Below are positions 22,288 through 33,022 of a stretch of 64,000 bases of DNA, piece after piece. Both the position numbers and the translations under genes were made by a program. This DNA is from Albifimbria verrucaria. Lineage: Eukaryota > Ascomycota > Sordariomycetes > Hypocreales > Stachybotryaceae. Within the stretch, counting starts at the first letter, position 1. Each line of letters starts with the position of its first letter. The notes beneath the pieces were generated by a model. The model ran no database searches and had not been told where the DNA came from. It saw nothing but the letters and a program-made list of their open reading frames with translations. The stretch is taken from positions 3,653,758 through 3,717,757 of the forward strand of contig JAHREC010000062.1 in assembly GCA_020081605.1 (NCBI GenBank). The letters are read 5' to 3'.

Positions 22288-24987
22288 ATGACATCTCTTA
22301 GCTCAAGGTCACTCAATTTCCAGCCCTTTACCTCATTGGCATATGTTGTCATTCTGCTTCAACATGGCCTTCCTCAGGAAGCAATGCCTCGTTTTCCTTG
22401 GCTTATGGGGATTGCCAATGGGCGACCTCAGGCTTCCCAGAAACCTACATTGGCGTCGTCCCAGGAACCAACAAAAGCGTCCCAAGAGCCTACAAAGATG
22501 TCGGACCCGCCTGAGTCCTCCTGGATACCTCTACCTGAGGATATTCCAACCAGCACTATCACTCTCTCTATCTCCGCCCAACCGACTGGCCCTCCACCAG
22601 AGTTCCTGGCTCAGGCAGAACCAATTGATGCCAACCGTTATTGGTGGGTCGACCAGCGATGCCATGGCGATGCGAACTTCATTAAGGTGGCATACGCTGA
22701 TGCAAGGAAGCTCGCTATAAACGCTTTGGACTGGCCCGAGAAGTTTGAAACTAGCAACGAGCTCTATGTCGGCAAAGGGTTTAGCAAATCAAAATATGAA
22801 GATCAATTCTGGGAGAACTTCCGTTCTCTTGCCATTTGGGATACTGGCGACACGTTTTTCGGCCAGGCCTATATTACCGTCACATGTCATGATCCCTACA
22901 AGGTCTGCGGAAACCAACTGAGTGGTCAAGATGGATATCCTGTTGGATATGTGAACAACACAGTAAGTTGGTTCTGGGGCACTTACTGGGAAATAAATAT
23001 GTGCCCCTTTTTCAAATTAAACACTCTGAGCGAAATTTACGAACAAGAGAAGGATAAGCCGAAAGAAAGCTTGCAGTTGCAATACATGTATAGTTCTGCC
23101 GCGGCATTCCTTCACGAAGCAATGCACGTTTTGGCTATTACAAATCCAAGGGAACATATTATCGACCAGACATTCGACGGTGGTAGGCGTATTTATGGAG
23201 CTGAAAGGGTTGCAAAGGCTGCTAGAATGGCTCCCGCTGACGGGTTCGCACTCAACTACAAGAATGCGGACACCTATGCTTGCTTCGCACAAGCTGCTTA
23301 TTGGGAGAAGACCCTTGGAGTATGCCCAATTCCGGCTAAGAAGGAGCCACGGGAAGGACAGGTCCCGTTTGTAATGGTATCGGACAGCTCGACGAATTAT
23401 ATCCAAAATGAGTACGTGCTTGCTCCTAAGAACGGTGGAGGGCAAGGTGGACAAGGCGGCCAACAAATCGCTCTGGCATCGTATATCCACCCGCTGGCCG
23501 ACCCTGATGCCTGGTCTCGAATGCTGTCTTACGACAAATCAAAAGTGAGCGTGCTAGTTGCAAATATCATGAACGGACCGGACACGGCAACAAACAATGA
23601 TTGGGCTAAGGTTATTAATCAGGCAGTAGCTTCGGGCAAGAGGGTTATTGGATATGTTCGCACTGGGTATCTTGGCGTGAGCCACCAGAAATTCAAGACC
23701 CGGCTCGGGTCGATCGATCTAGCCGATTGGGTCGCCCAGATCGAGAGAGATGTCGATTTGTGGTACAAGCTATACCCAGGCAAGATTGGCGGCATTTTCT
23801 TCGATGAGGGCTGGAACAGCTGTGGAGATGGAAATATGTACGCCGAGTTGTACCGTCAAATCAACGAGAACACCAAGCGCAAATATCCTGGCGCGTATAC
23901 GGTGCTAAACCCCGGGGACTTCATGCCCAAGTGTTTCGAGCACAGCGCCGACACGTTATTGACGTTCGAGAGCAGCTACGAGAGGTATATTGACAACGCA
24001 ATCTACAAGCCCAACGGGTGGACTACCAGCAACTTGCAAAAGAACTGGCACATTATCTACAATGTGCCAAAATCCGAAATTGGCCGCATTGCCAAGCTGG
24101 CTAAAGAACGCGGCGCTGGATTTATCCAGATCACCAACGACATCATGCCCAATCCGTACGATAACCTTCCAAAGGAGGACTACATGCAGGAACACATAAA
24201 CGCTGTTGACGGTGGTGTTCCGTTTGTCGCCGATCCACTGCCGCGACCCAAAGGAACTACACCAGCCCGAGTAGAGAACCTCAAGATTGTGGCTTTCGAT
24301 TACACCTCCGCAGAATTGAAATGGCCGGCCGTAGCCGGAGCCACTGAATATCAGGTCGCAATTAGCGACGGACCAGACTATGTCAGCTTCCCAGGTTCAA
24401 TGACGCGTGCTACGATTGGCGAACTCCAGCCAGCAAGTCCTTATACTTTTGCCGTAATTGCTGTAGGCGCAGACGGCTCCAAAGCATCGCCCTCGGCTTC
24501 TCTGACCATCACTACCAAGCCTCTACCCGGCGGAAAAACCATCTTAGATGTGAAGGCCACCGCATCAGCTGGGTCAACAGAGTACGAGGCGAATATTTTG
24601 ATGCCATATGCGTTTATCCGTCTATACATCTGGGATAAGGACACGGCTTGTGACTGGAACAGCAATCCGGGATGGCCTGTGAACTTTGCGCAAGCGAACT
24701 ATGTCTGCACTCACTACATGGTGGAAGGCGATGTACTGTATAAATTCACTGGCAAAGTCCCGGCTGGCACGACAAATGTTCCTTGGGCGTGGACGGAGGT
24801 GCCCGGTACTGTCACTTCCTCGCAGACAGGATACACTTACAAGTGGACTATTCCTATTGGCACCTCAACCACCGACACTACCAAGTTTGTTGTCCAAGTA
24901 GAAGGCTACGCACCGAGAGGCAACGTCTTTAAGCCGTGTCCGACTGAGGGTGGCGGCCCAGTGGACTCGTATGGTTACTGCCGCTAA
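22288..24987 (+). CDS. Secreted chimera: M35-like zinc metallopeptidase + spherulin-4/GH135 + Fn3
   Basis: Uninterrupted ORF of 899 codons from 22288. Residues about 105-360 resemble M35-type (deuterolysin/Lys-specific) zincins: CHDPYKVC, INMCPFF, the zinc motif HEAMH and NADTYACFAQAAYW. A Gly/Gln linker leads to a spherulin-4 (GH135-like) domain at about 390-650: ALASYIHPLADPDAW, GKRVIGYVRTGYLG, the acidic active-site strand GGIFFDEGWNSCG and YTVLNPG. A fibronectin III module (VENLKIVAFDYTSAELKWP, SPYTFAVIAVG) and a Cys-containing C-terminal beta-rich domain follow. The start is questionable: an ATG at 22364 in another frame gives a better signal peptide (MAFLRKQCLVFLGLWG), and one extra G at the run 22407-22410 would join it to this frame. 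The likely target is cell-wall or matrix glycopolymer plus protein. Confidence 0.8.
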   Translation: MTSLSSRSLNFQPFTSLAYVVILLQHGLPQEAMPRFPWLMGIANGRPQASQKPTLASSQEPTKASQEPTKMSDPPESSWIPLPEDIPTSTITLSISAQPTGPPPEFLAQAEPIDANRYWWVDQRCHGDANFIKVAYADARKLAINALDWPEKFETSNELYVGKGFSKSKYEDQFWENFRSLAIWDTGDTFFGQAYITVTCHDPYKVCGNQLSGQDGYPVGYVNNTVSWFWGTYWEINMCPFFKLNTLSEIYEQEKDKPKESLQLQYMYSSAAAFLHEAMHVLAITNPREHIIDQTFDGGRRIYGAERVAKAARMAPADGFALNYKNADTYACFAQAAYWEKTLGVCPIPAKKEPREGQVPFVMVSDSSTNYIQNEYVLAPKNGGGQGGQGGQQIALASYIHPLADPDAWSRMLSYDKSKVSVLVANIMNGPDTATNNDWAKVINQAVASGKRVIGYVRTGYLGVSHQKFKTRLGSIDLADWVAQIERDVDLWYKLYPGKIGGIFFDEGWNSCGDGNMYAELYRQINENTKRKYPGAYTVLNPGDFMPKCFEHSADTLLTFESSYERYIDNAIYKPNGWTTSNLQKNWHIIYNVPKSEIGRIAKLAKERGAGFIQITNDIMPNPYDNLPKEDYMQEHINAVDGGVPFVADPLPRPKGTTPARVENLKIVAFDYTSAELKWPAVAGATEYQVAISDGPDYVSFPGSMTRATIGELQPASPYTFAVIAVGADGSKASPSASLTITTKPLPGGKTILDVKATASAGSTEYEANILMPYAFIRLYIWDKDTACDWNSNPGWPVNFAQANYVCTHYMVEGDVLYKFTGKVPAGTTNVPWAWTEVPGTVTSSQTGYTYKWTIPIGTSTTDTTKFVVQVEGYAPRGNVFKPCPTEGGGPVDSYGYCR

Positions 24988-25704
24988 CCCGGAGGCCACA
25001 TCACAGGGAATCTTACCGACCTGGCTCCTTTCGCGCAATAAGCTGCTCATACATAGGAGTGTTGCGCAGCTTATTATATATGGGTAAGTGAATGAAATAG
25101 AGATAGGTCGAGGTTGAACCATGACACATTCTCCCTTAGTCATGAAGAAGATTTTATGCTTTGTTCATAGTAGTATATTTCAATACCCTAATTTACTTAA
25201 CACTTGTTATAAACGTGTGCCAAGTGATTTTTGGTGTTCAACATAGCCTTGAGCGAAATATAGGTCAGCATGCTGTCAGACGTATATACGTGTACTAAGC
25301 CAAGTGACACTCGACCTCCCATTTTCGAAATACATAGAGAGTTATGGTAGACACTATTGCTTAAAGCCAGTTATGAAAACGACAGAAGAATGTTGCTCAA
25401 TTCACCTGCTATCTGGTCCTTTACCGAATAAGTTAAGAATAACGTCCCTATAGAGATAGCATCGGACTTTCTTATCTACCGATTAGAATCTATTTTTAGA
25501 GGCAACCCATCTCTTTTTGGAACCAGCAACCGACCAACAACATAAACATTCTAAAACCTCCCTCTCCAGAAATTGCAACCGGCGCGTCTTGGAGCGAATG
25601 GACCTGGGCCGCTTCAAGTAACTGCTCCTCCGAATTTGGTAGGGGTCGGTTTGACTTCAACTTGTAATCGTCCAAACCCAGGTTCTCGCTAAGCCCCTGC
25701 CGCT
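24988..25704. other. Intergenic
   Basis: 3' flank of the spherulin chimera and 5' flank of the ATPase gene. No gene seen. Confidence 0.5.
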
Positions 25705-28700
25705 ATGGAGACCTCCACAAGCTCCGCGGGCCCCACAGTCAAGCGAGACGGCGATGATCGGTTTCCTGACCAAGAGCTCGAGTCCGACACAAGCCTATCC
25801 GATGATGAATCTGACGAGGAAGATCTTGATGCCATCCGTCCCACACGATGCGCACTCGGCTTGAACCGAAACTACGTGCGGGGTTGGGCAAGACGCGACG
25901 GATTCCGAGAGTTTTACCAGAATTGGTACTTGCACTCCTTAATAACAGCTGATTGTAAATAATTTCCTGACGTTCAGTGAGCAGGAGAGATGCCATAGTT
26001 CAATCATTCGACCTCGACCCTCGTGATCCGGCTTCTTTCCGACCGAAATGGAGCACCACGGCGAACGAAATCCGAATAACAGTACACCGTGAGGTCAGGC
26101 AACCGAATGGTGGCCCACGCCAGGAGCTCTTGGGTTTTATCCGCTTGAATAAAAAGGCTGGAAGCTTAGAGTTGGCCAACTTCAGTGCGCAATTGGAGAT
26201 GCGACATTTGAGTCTTGGAGGTACTGATAAGCACGCCAATAATAAACTTGCCGGAATTCATGGCGAAGGTTTCAAATTAGCTGCCCTGGTCATGAGACGT
26301 AATGGACACGGCGTACGAATTAGCTCAAGCTCCTTTTACTGGAATTTCGGATTTAATGGCACTTATCGTGATCGCTTCTACTGCCAATTGTCGAAGCCAG
26401 CACAAACAACCTTGCAGAAGAACATCGATCTTCACGCCAGGCAGTTAGCTTTGGGGCCTCGAACGCAACTCACCCCTTTCATATTCAAAGATGTTTTGGT
26501 TAAAATATCTAAGGCAAGAGACCTCGAAGGACATAAAGTAACCGAGGAGGATTTTCGCCGTTGGGCAAAAGTTGCCCTTGAGCTCTCTGATCCACCACCT
26601 GAGGATGTATTCCGAACAGAGCACGGTGACTTGATCCTGGACCCGCGATTTTCTAGTCAGGTGTATCTAAAGGGTCTTAAAGTTTCCAGCCACGCTCCAA
26701 ACGGCCGACCCTATGTATTCGCCTATAACTTTGCCTATGGACAAATCAATCGCGACCGTGAGAGGCTGACGAACCCTAAGACGGAGGCTGAAATGCTTGC
26801 AAGGATTTGGGAGAAACCTATTCTTGAAAATCATGAAGGCGTCATTCAACGTTACGTTGAATTGTTCCGTACCACCGACAATGCACCTGATATTGCTTTT
26901 GCTGAAATAGTTGTTTCTGAAGCTGTCGCCTTGAGAATGTGGAAGATGCTAAGAACAGGGAAAGAAGATGCTTTTTTCTACTACGAGGACGAGGTGCATG
27001 GCGAAGATGCTGTTGACCAGGTATGATCAATCCTGCATATACATGCATCAGTATTCATGGAATACACACTAATAACGTCAAAAGGCAAATCTTATTGTTT
27101 CAACTCTCAAGAAAAGGCCTGAGGCTATTTCGAGGGTTTTATGGAAGACCCTTAGACGATATGCTCTTATTAGGACCCCGCAAGAGGAGAGACTTCATCT
27201 CTTTGTTTCATCTCAGCAGATAGAGGTTCCTGATCAATCATTCAGCATCAACATCTACAGATTGCTAAAGTCTGCGTTACAGTTGGATTCAAGGCTAGAG
27301 AGCATTCAAGTATATATTGTCAAGGGTGGTGGTACAGGGATAGATCTCCTGTTTGAGGAAGACAAAGGATGCCTCCTTATCCACGAGAAATGGCTTGATT
27401 TTACCAAAGCACACGAAAACACGAGTTGCGAAATTGCCTTATTAGCGAGAGATAGGCCACTTCATGACGTACCGTTCTCTTGCGACCACATTGTGGAGGA
27501 TCTTTTCGAGCTGGTCATAAACGACGTTCGAAGGGCCTTAAAATTCAGTCATGCAGAAGCCTCCACGATTCGAGGATTTGTTCGAGAACGCATACCTCAA
27601 ATGCCTCGGGGCATTAAAGTAATAGCTCCCAATGAGGCTGGCGTGTTGGAGGTTACTTGGAAAGGGAATGAAAGCGGAGTTATTGCTGAGAACTACGGGC
27701 GAGAGATCGAATACCATGTCACACTCCACAAGGTGAGCTCTTGTGCAACGAAAAATCTGACCTGATTCAGCTATATGGTAAGTGGTTTCTAACATATTTT
27801 TCTCTCATTTTACTAAAGACCTCTCTTACAATCTAGACACAGTTGGCCCAGATTTGACTCCTTGCAGTTGCCCTCACCAAATAGTCAATCGTGAGGCTTC
27901 AGTAGCCACTTTTAGAGGTTTACAATCTACTGAGTTTTATTTTCCAATGGTTGCTCGGAAAGGGACCCAAACTCTATTTGGGATATCTCCTTTGCCTATA
28001 AAGCCGCGAGCGAACATAACTGCAAGAGCATCAGAAGTCTCACAGAGACCAGCCAACCTCCTACATACGAGACAACCCCAAGCAGCCACATCTCCCAACT
28101 CCATAAGAGACTTGGATGGACATCAGAGTGTTGATCCAGAAGATTGGGAAGAATGCACTTCTTTGCCTGGTCTCTCCATTGATGTTGAACCTGAACCCCA
28201 GGTCCTGACAATCTGCAAGCTACTCTACAAGATGAGGCTACCTGGCGGTTATGGGATAAAGAAGATTTACCTTCCATTGCTTCTAAATTGTTTCATCCAA
28301 ATTTAAGAAAAGAACCATGTAAAGTAAGTGATGAAGGAGTTGATACATTAGTACGCTTGGCTGATGGAGACAGTTTGTTGACAGATTTTCGAGTTACAGC
28401 CTTGTCTGTCAACGGCTTGGATGCACCTTTGAGCGTGATACATACTTTGAATTTAAGGACAATCAAGACGAACCGATGAAATATGTCGCCCTGATTCAAG
28501 AAATTCATAGCGGTGCCGACAGATGCGATTCAAAGTCTCCGCATTTTATAGTCACGAAATATTCCTACGTAAAAGACGAGCCGTTTCTCAGCAACCAAGC
28601 AAGAGAGAATAGTGCCGCTGATCTTATCTTACAACACTCTGGCCCGGAGCCCATGGGATCGAGATCGGCAGGTGAAGTGATCGAGATTGATGACATTGCT

Positions 28701-30181
28701 GAGGCAACTATATTTCCTGAAGATTTCGAAGTCATTTACTGCCTGCAACGACCTACTGGTAAGAGGCATCAAGATTACAAACTATGGTCTCGTCTTTGTA
28801 TCTGACTATGTAATTAGACTTGACAGATGACTCCAAAATGTTCTGCTGGCTTGCCCGTTGGGCTACTGGTGTGACAACAATCTTCTCGCCACCGGCGGAG
28901 AAGCTTCTTCCAAGGGCGGATCGCAGAAAGCTCGACGGATTTATTGATGACGCGTGTATTTCTGTGATGGATCTCACCCCAAATGTCCTTGGCCCACTAG
29001 AAGGGTTCAAGCAAGGTGCTCGTTCCCAGGTCTTTGCTGGTGTTGGCTTTGACGAAAACCGCCATTACACATGGAGGGTCAGTGATTAAACTTTTTCGGA
29101 TGATTTGCCGTCTTGCAGTTTCTAAGAATTGTATGACTGACTAATGGCCAGATGATGAATCCCGGCTGTCGTGTGTTTGACGGTTCACCTGAATTGCTGT
29201 TGAATGACATTCGATCTGGTGCGATTCATTGTCCAGACGAGGTACCTCCTGGAAACCCAAAAGTCGCCATTGTGGCAGGCGAGAATTCAAATTTTAGGCT
29301 CACCCCTGAGGCTACAAGTATGCCTAGTGAACAGGAATTCCTTACGCCTTTGGATCTATTAGATATGGCGTCACGATCTTTCTTTCAACCAGACTTCTTG
29401 GTTTTGACAATGCCAGCATCAGTACTTCACCAGTCAACAATCGGAAGGCTCTCCATAGCTATTGAGAGGCTGCGAGATCTGCGTAATCTTGTGCAAATTA
29501 GCCTACAGCCATTATCAAACTATGGCATTCTGCAGGAACGCTGGTCACTTGTTCTTATTGCATCACCATATCCCGATTTGGGTCTGTTCTCAGTTGGACG
29601 GGCCAGAGCTAACAGAGCAGATACTACTGAAAGAACATCTACACGAGTTGTACGTGACATTATTGGTGATCTGGAATTTTCAAATCCTCGCGAGAGCCGA
29701 GGGTTTGTTTGCTCCTCAGCGCCTACAAGAGACGGTGCAGCGGGTCATTTACCACGCAACATCTACAATCACTATACTGGAAAGACCTCACTGGGCCATT
29801 CCAGTGTTGTTGATATGAATGCAAGCAGTGTATCATTGTCATGCAAATTAACTGACCTGAAACATCCCAGTGAGTGTTCATTTCCTTAGTCTGACTGGCT
29901 GAGTCATGTTAAGAAACCATCTTTTAGCCAGAAATGACTTGCTCTCAATCCGTGAATTAGCAAGACTGCAGGGATTCAATGATAGTATCTTGTTTTATGG
30001 TTCTCATGAACTTCAAAGACGAGATGTTCTTTCAGCACAGCCCCTTAGCTTGACAAGCGTGATCGCCAAAATTATTGGTCTTGTTGTTGGGCTACAACGC
30101 AAGAGACAACTTGGCGACCCAAACAATAGCGCTCAAGCGGCGAAGAGACCACGATTGGAAACAGCCGTATCAAACAGCTAG
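25705..30181 (+). CDS. GHKL ATPase - BAH-like - degenerate C5-cytosine methyltransferase-like protein
   Basis: Multi-exon gene from ATG 25705 to TAG 30181. The acidic N-terminus is followed by a GHKL ATPase domain: N-box REFYQNW|RDAIVQ across intron 25926-25984, then LAGIHGEGFKLAALVMRR (G2-like ATP lid) and NFGFNGTYRDRFY. Intron 27021-27084 follows, then a linker, a BAH-like region (YFEFKDNQDEPMKYVALI, FEVIYCLQRPTG) and a region with the order of a C5 methyltransferase. In that region, VMDLTPNVLGPLEGFKQG sits where motif I belongs, NPGCRVFDGSPELLLNDI follows, KVAIVAGENSNF replaces the PCQ loop, FLVLTMPASVL replaces ENV, NYGILQERWSLVLIA sits at QxRxR, and GDLEFSNPR, NIYNHYTGK and LSIRELARLQGF are well kept. 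The catalytic Cys is missing. Two one-base breaks occur (28196-28199, 28426-28427). A predicted nuclear chromatin protein without methylation activity. Confidence 0.78.
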
Positions 30182-32198
30182 GAATTGGTATCGTGGTGCT
30201 CTTGTCAGACCTTGCATAAGCACATTATCTTCCAGGTAGATACAGAGCCCAGATGACAGTAAGACTGTACTAAAAGTAACAGCACATTAATTAATTATTT
30301 GTAATATTCTTATACATGCGTTAGTTGAGCGACTCGCCAGAGTCTTCTCGAGGACCTCGAGCAGGAGACCAGAGCCTATAGGCTTTAGCCTTTAAACAAC
30401 GATATAACTATATTAGAATGATGTCGTCTATTGTCTCAGCTTGATGTTGCCCATTAATAATTCTCGTGGAAAATAAACTTGAAAAAGGTGATATGGAACA
30501 TAACTATTGAAAAAAGAAAAGTAGATTCTTAATCGTAAAATTAGCACTGATCATTAGAATAGTTCAGAAAAAAGTGTATTATAATTAAACATTAAAGTGA
30601 ACAACTTTTAAATGTATGTGAGTGTAATCAATACAAAAATACTCAATTTTACATCAATATAACATTCAATATTCTAAACGCTCTTGCCAGTGCTAGCCCA
30701 TAATTTATGTTCTTTCCTTGTATAGTATTTCTCCCACTATACATGGTTCTTTTAGAAGGAAAGAGATGCCAATTGCGCATCACATGCTCCTCATCTTCTG
30801 TCAGGGCTAGCCGCGCATACCTTACTCTCATATTTGAGCTAAGCGACAGGATATTCAACCCGGACCAGAGCCAGCATGACCTTCCCAGCAGAAAAGACAG
30901 TCCCCAGCAGGCTAACTCACTCGAAGTGGTTGGTCAATATGTGGTTAAAATTAGGATAAGATATATTTGGGCAATTGTTCGATTTGGAGCATTTGATAAG
31001 CATCGTACCTACCCACTGAAGTCAGTCTCACTGATATATGCGACTCTAGGCTCACCGCATCAGCCCTTGAATTGATATAGATACTATGAAGGGCTGCGGC
31101 GCAGTGCACCTCGTATTAACAGGTAACACAAACTGCTCTTTTGAGCGTCACATTGCAGCAGCGGTAATTAAGTGCAGGGGCTGACTAGGCGAATCCGATT
31201 AATAGTATAGTGAGTGAAAAGTATTTCTATTGCCTCAGGCTTGGCGACACCCATCACAAAGTTGTCATTGATATCGATCTCAACCATCCATACGCAGAGG
31301 TGTAAATGTAAGAGTCGTAGTTTTACATTCTCTCTACGTCATTGAGTGCCTCGGCTGGTTCCACTAGTCTGCTAACGCTGAATTCACGGAGCGTTGAGCT
31401 TCCGTGAAAAGTCTCCGCCTTAGACGTTGAGCGCACAGTAACTTCCAAAGTGGAGTTGTTGAAATTTTGCACAGCCGCAAGGTTACAATGGTATGGATTT
31501 GACAAGGATTTTCTTTGGTTACGGATGCTTGTGGTGAGCGAATGTTGACTATAGGAGGCCCCTGCCTGCGGCTGAAGGATGGACCTTTTTCAACTTGATT
31601 GGGAGTTTACGGTGCATTACATAAATCGAGTCCAAATGCACAAAGTGTACAGGTCCACATTGAAGAGATATTTATAAACGTGAATTGAGCGGTATCAGCT
31701 CCTGCAGCGGCTGGAAGACAATGAGTGCATTGGGTTGGGTTGTGCCCACCGCCTATCGTTGCCTGATTGCTATGCGGAGCCTGCCAAGGTTCTGCCTGCT
31801 TGTGCGCAGCGTTGCACGACCGCGCACACGAAGGAAGAGGATCCTGCCTATGCTGTAGCTGCATCGAGGTGGGCAGTACAAGCATGCAATAAAATTTTCC
31901 CGTATATGCCTGTAAGAATCACGCAGATCTATACGGACCGAGTCCGTTTACCCTGGGCGACACTTAACCAGTCAACCGTTATTGGCCATTTCACCTGCAA
32001 AACGGGGATTCCGTTGACATACCTTGAAAATCGACCGTGCCAGGCCATAACCTCTTTGATGCCTGCTTCTTCCACAACGACTATTTATACTGATGGTTCT
32101 CTCCACAGAATAATATCTTTCTCCTCAACTCGCTCAGCTTTCTTCACAGCATAAGCAGTCCTCCAGTCTCTTCTCAGCCAAGATCACCAATCGCCAAA
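30182..32198. other. AT-rich intergenic region
   Basis: About 2 kb without a supported gene; 30240-30700 is particularly AT-rich. The last 250 bases are the promoter side of the LysM gene. Confidence 0.5.
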
Positions 32199-33022
32199 AT
32201 GAGAATTTCTACACTTGCAGCAGTTGTTTTGACCAACGTGGGTCTGTCACTGGCAGCTCCTACGAGTGAGAGCAACACAGGCGGCTTTGTAAGTTATCAT
32301 AGTACACCCCTTCAACTCGCCATATTTTCTAACATGATATAGAGCCCAATTGCCAGGGATGATGCTCAGACTCCTACATTGACAGGAAGAGCAATTGTCT
32401 CAAAGACGGGAGATAATGGAATCATCACACCGCTACCTATTCAACCAGGCATGGTTGATAACTGCGATAGGTTCTACCTTGTCCAGAAGGACGATATTTG
32501 CCAAACCATTGCCACCAACAACGGAATTCCTCTCTCACCTTTTATGAGTGGAACCCAAGTGTCGGATCTGATTGCAAGGCTATGTGGGCTGATGCCAATG
32601 TATGCGTTCGCACAATTGGATACGTGCCTCCCGTCTACAACAGCTGCTACGAGAACACAAGCTTTAAATCATTGGGTAACAAGGAAGCTGCTCTTGCGGC
32701 CGTGGCCACATGGTGCAGCAACGGCTCCCCGCCTGGCTCTGGACTTTTTGCTCCCGATCAGTTCAAGCAGGGATGCGTCAACGCATCTGGTGGAAACAAG
32801 TTCAATTTCAGAATCGACAACCACTTTAAGAGACAGATTGGCCTCACTAGTAACAGGTGCAAACAGCTGCTTAGCCTTCCTGTCAATGCCTGTGACCGGG
32901 GAGGTCAAGGCTCCACCGAGAGCTGGGTTGTTGAGTAAGTTGCTTCCCTTTGCGCCGCTTAGTTTTGACATTCATACTAACATCGTTTCCCCAGGGCAAC
33001 TCTTACTGCCGGACAATGTTAA
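32199..33022 (+). CDS. LysM-domain secreted effector
   Basis: ATG 32199 opens a clear signal peptide (MRISTLAAVVLTNVGLSLAA). Intron 1 (GTAAGT at about 32290 to ATATAG) joins GGF|SPIARD. The LysM module reads CDRFYLVQKDDICQTIATNN then FYEWNPSVGSDC and ANVCVRTIGY, the standard chitin/peptidoglycan-binding layout with cysteines. A Cys-containing C-terminal part (YENTSFKSLGNKEAALAAV, WCSNGSPPGSG, GCVNAS, CKQLLSLPVNAC) ends after intron 2 (about 32936-32994) with EATLTAGQC, stop at 33020-33022. A one-base break sits inside the LysM module at the T run 32540-32543. Known LysM effectors bind chitin oligomers and shield hyphae or dampen host chitin perception; the C-terminal domain is less usual. The role in this species is inferred. 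Confidence 0.82.

Noticed and set aside
23017..23490. 157-residue minus-strand ORF
   Set aside because: Antisense shadow of the 899-residue spherulin chimera.
31607..32154. Cys/His-containing ORFs upstream of the LysM gene (a possible second small secreted protein)
   Set aside because: No signal peptide, overlapping ORFs on both strands, and no splice signals that make a protein.
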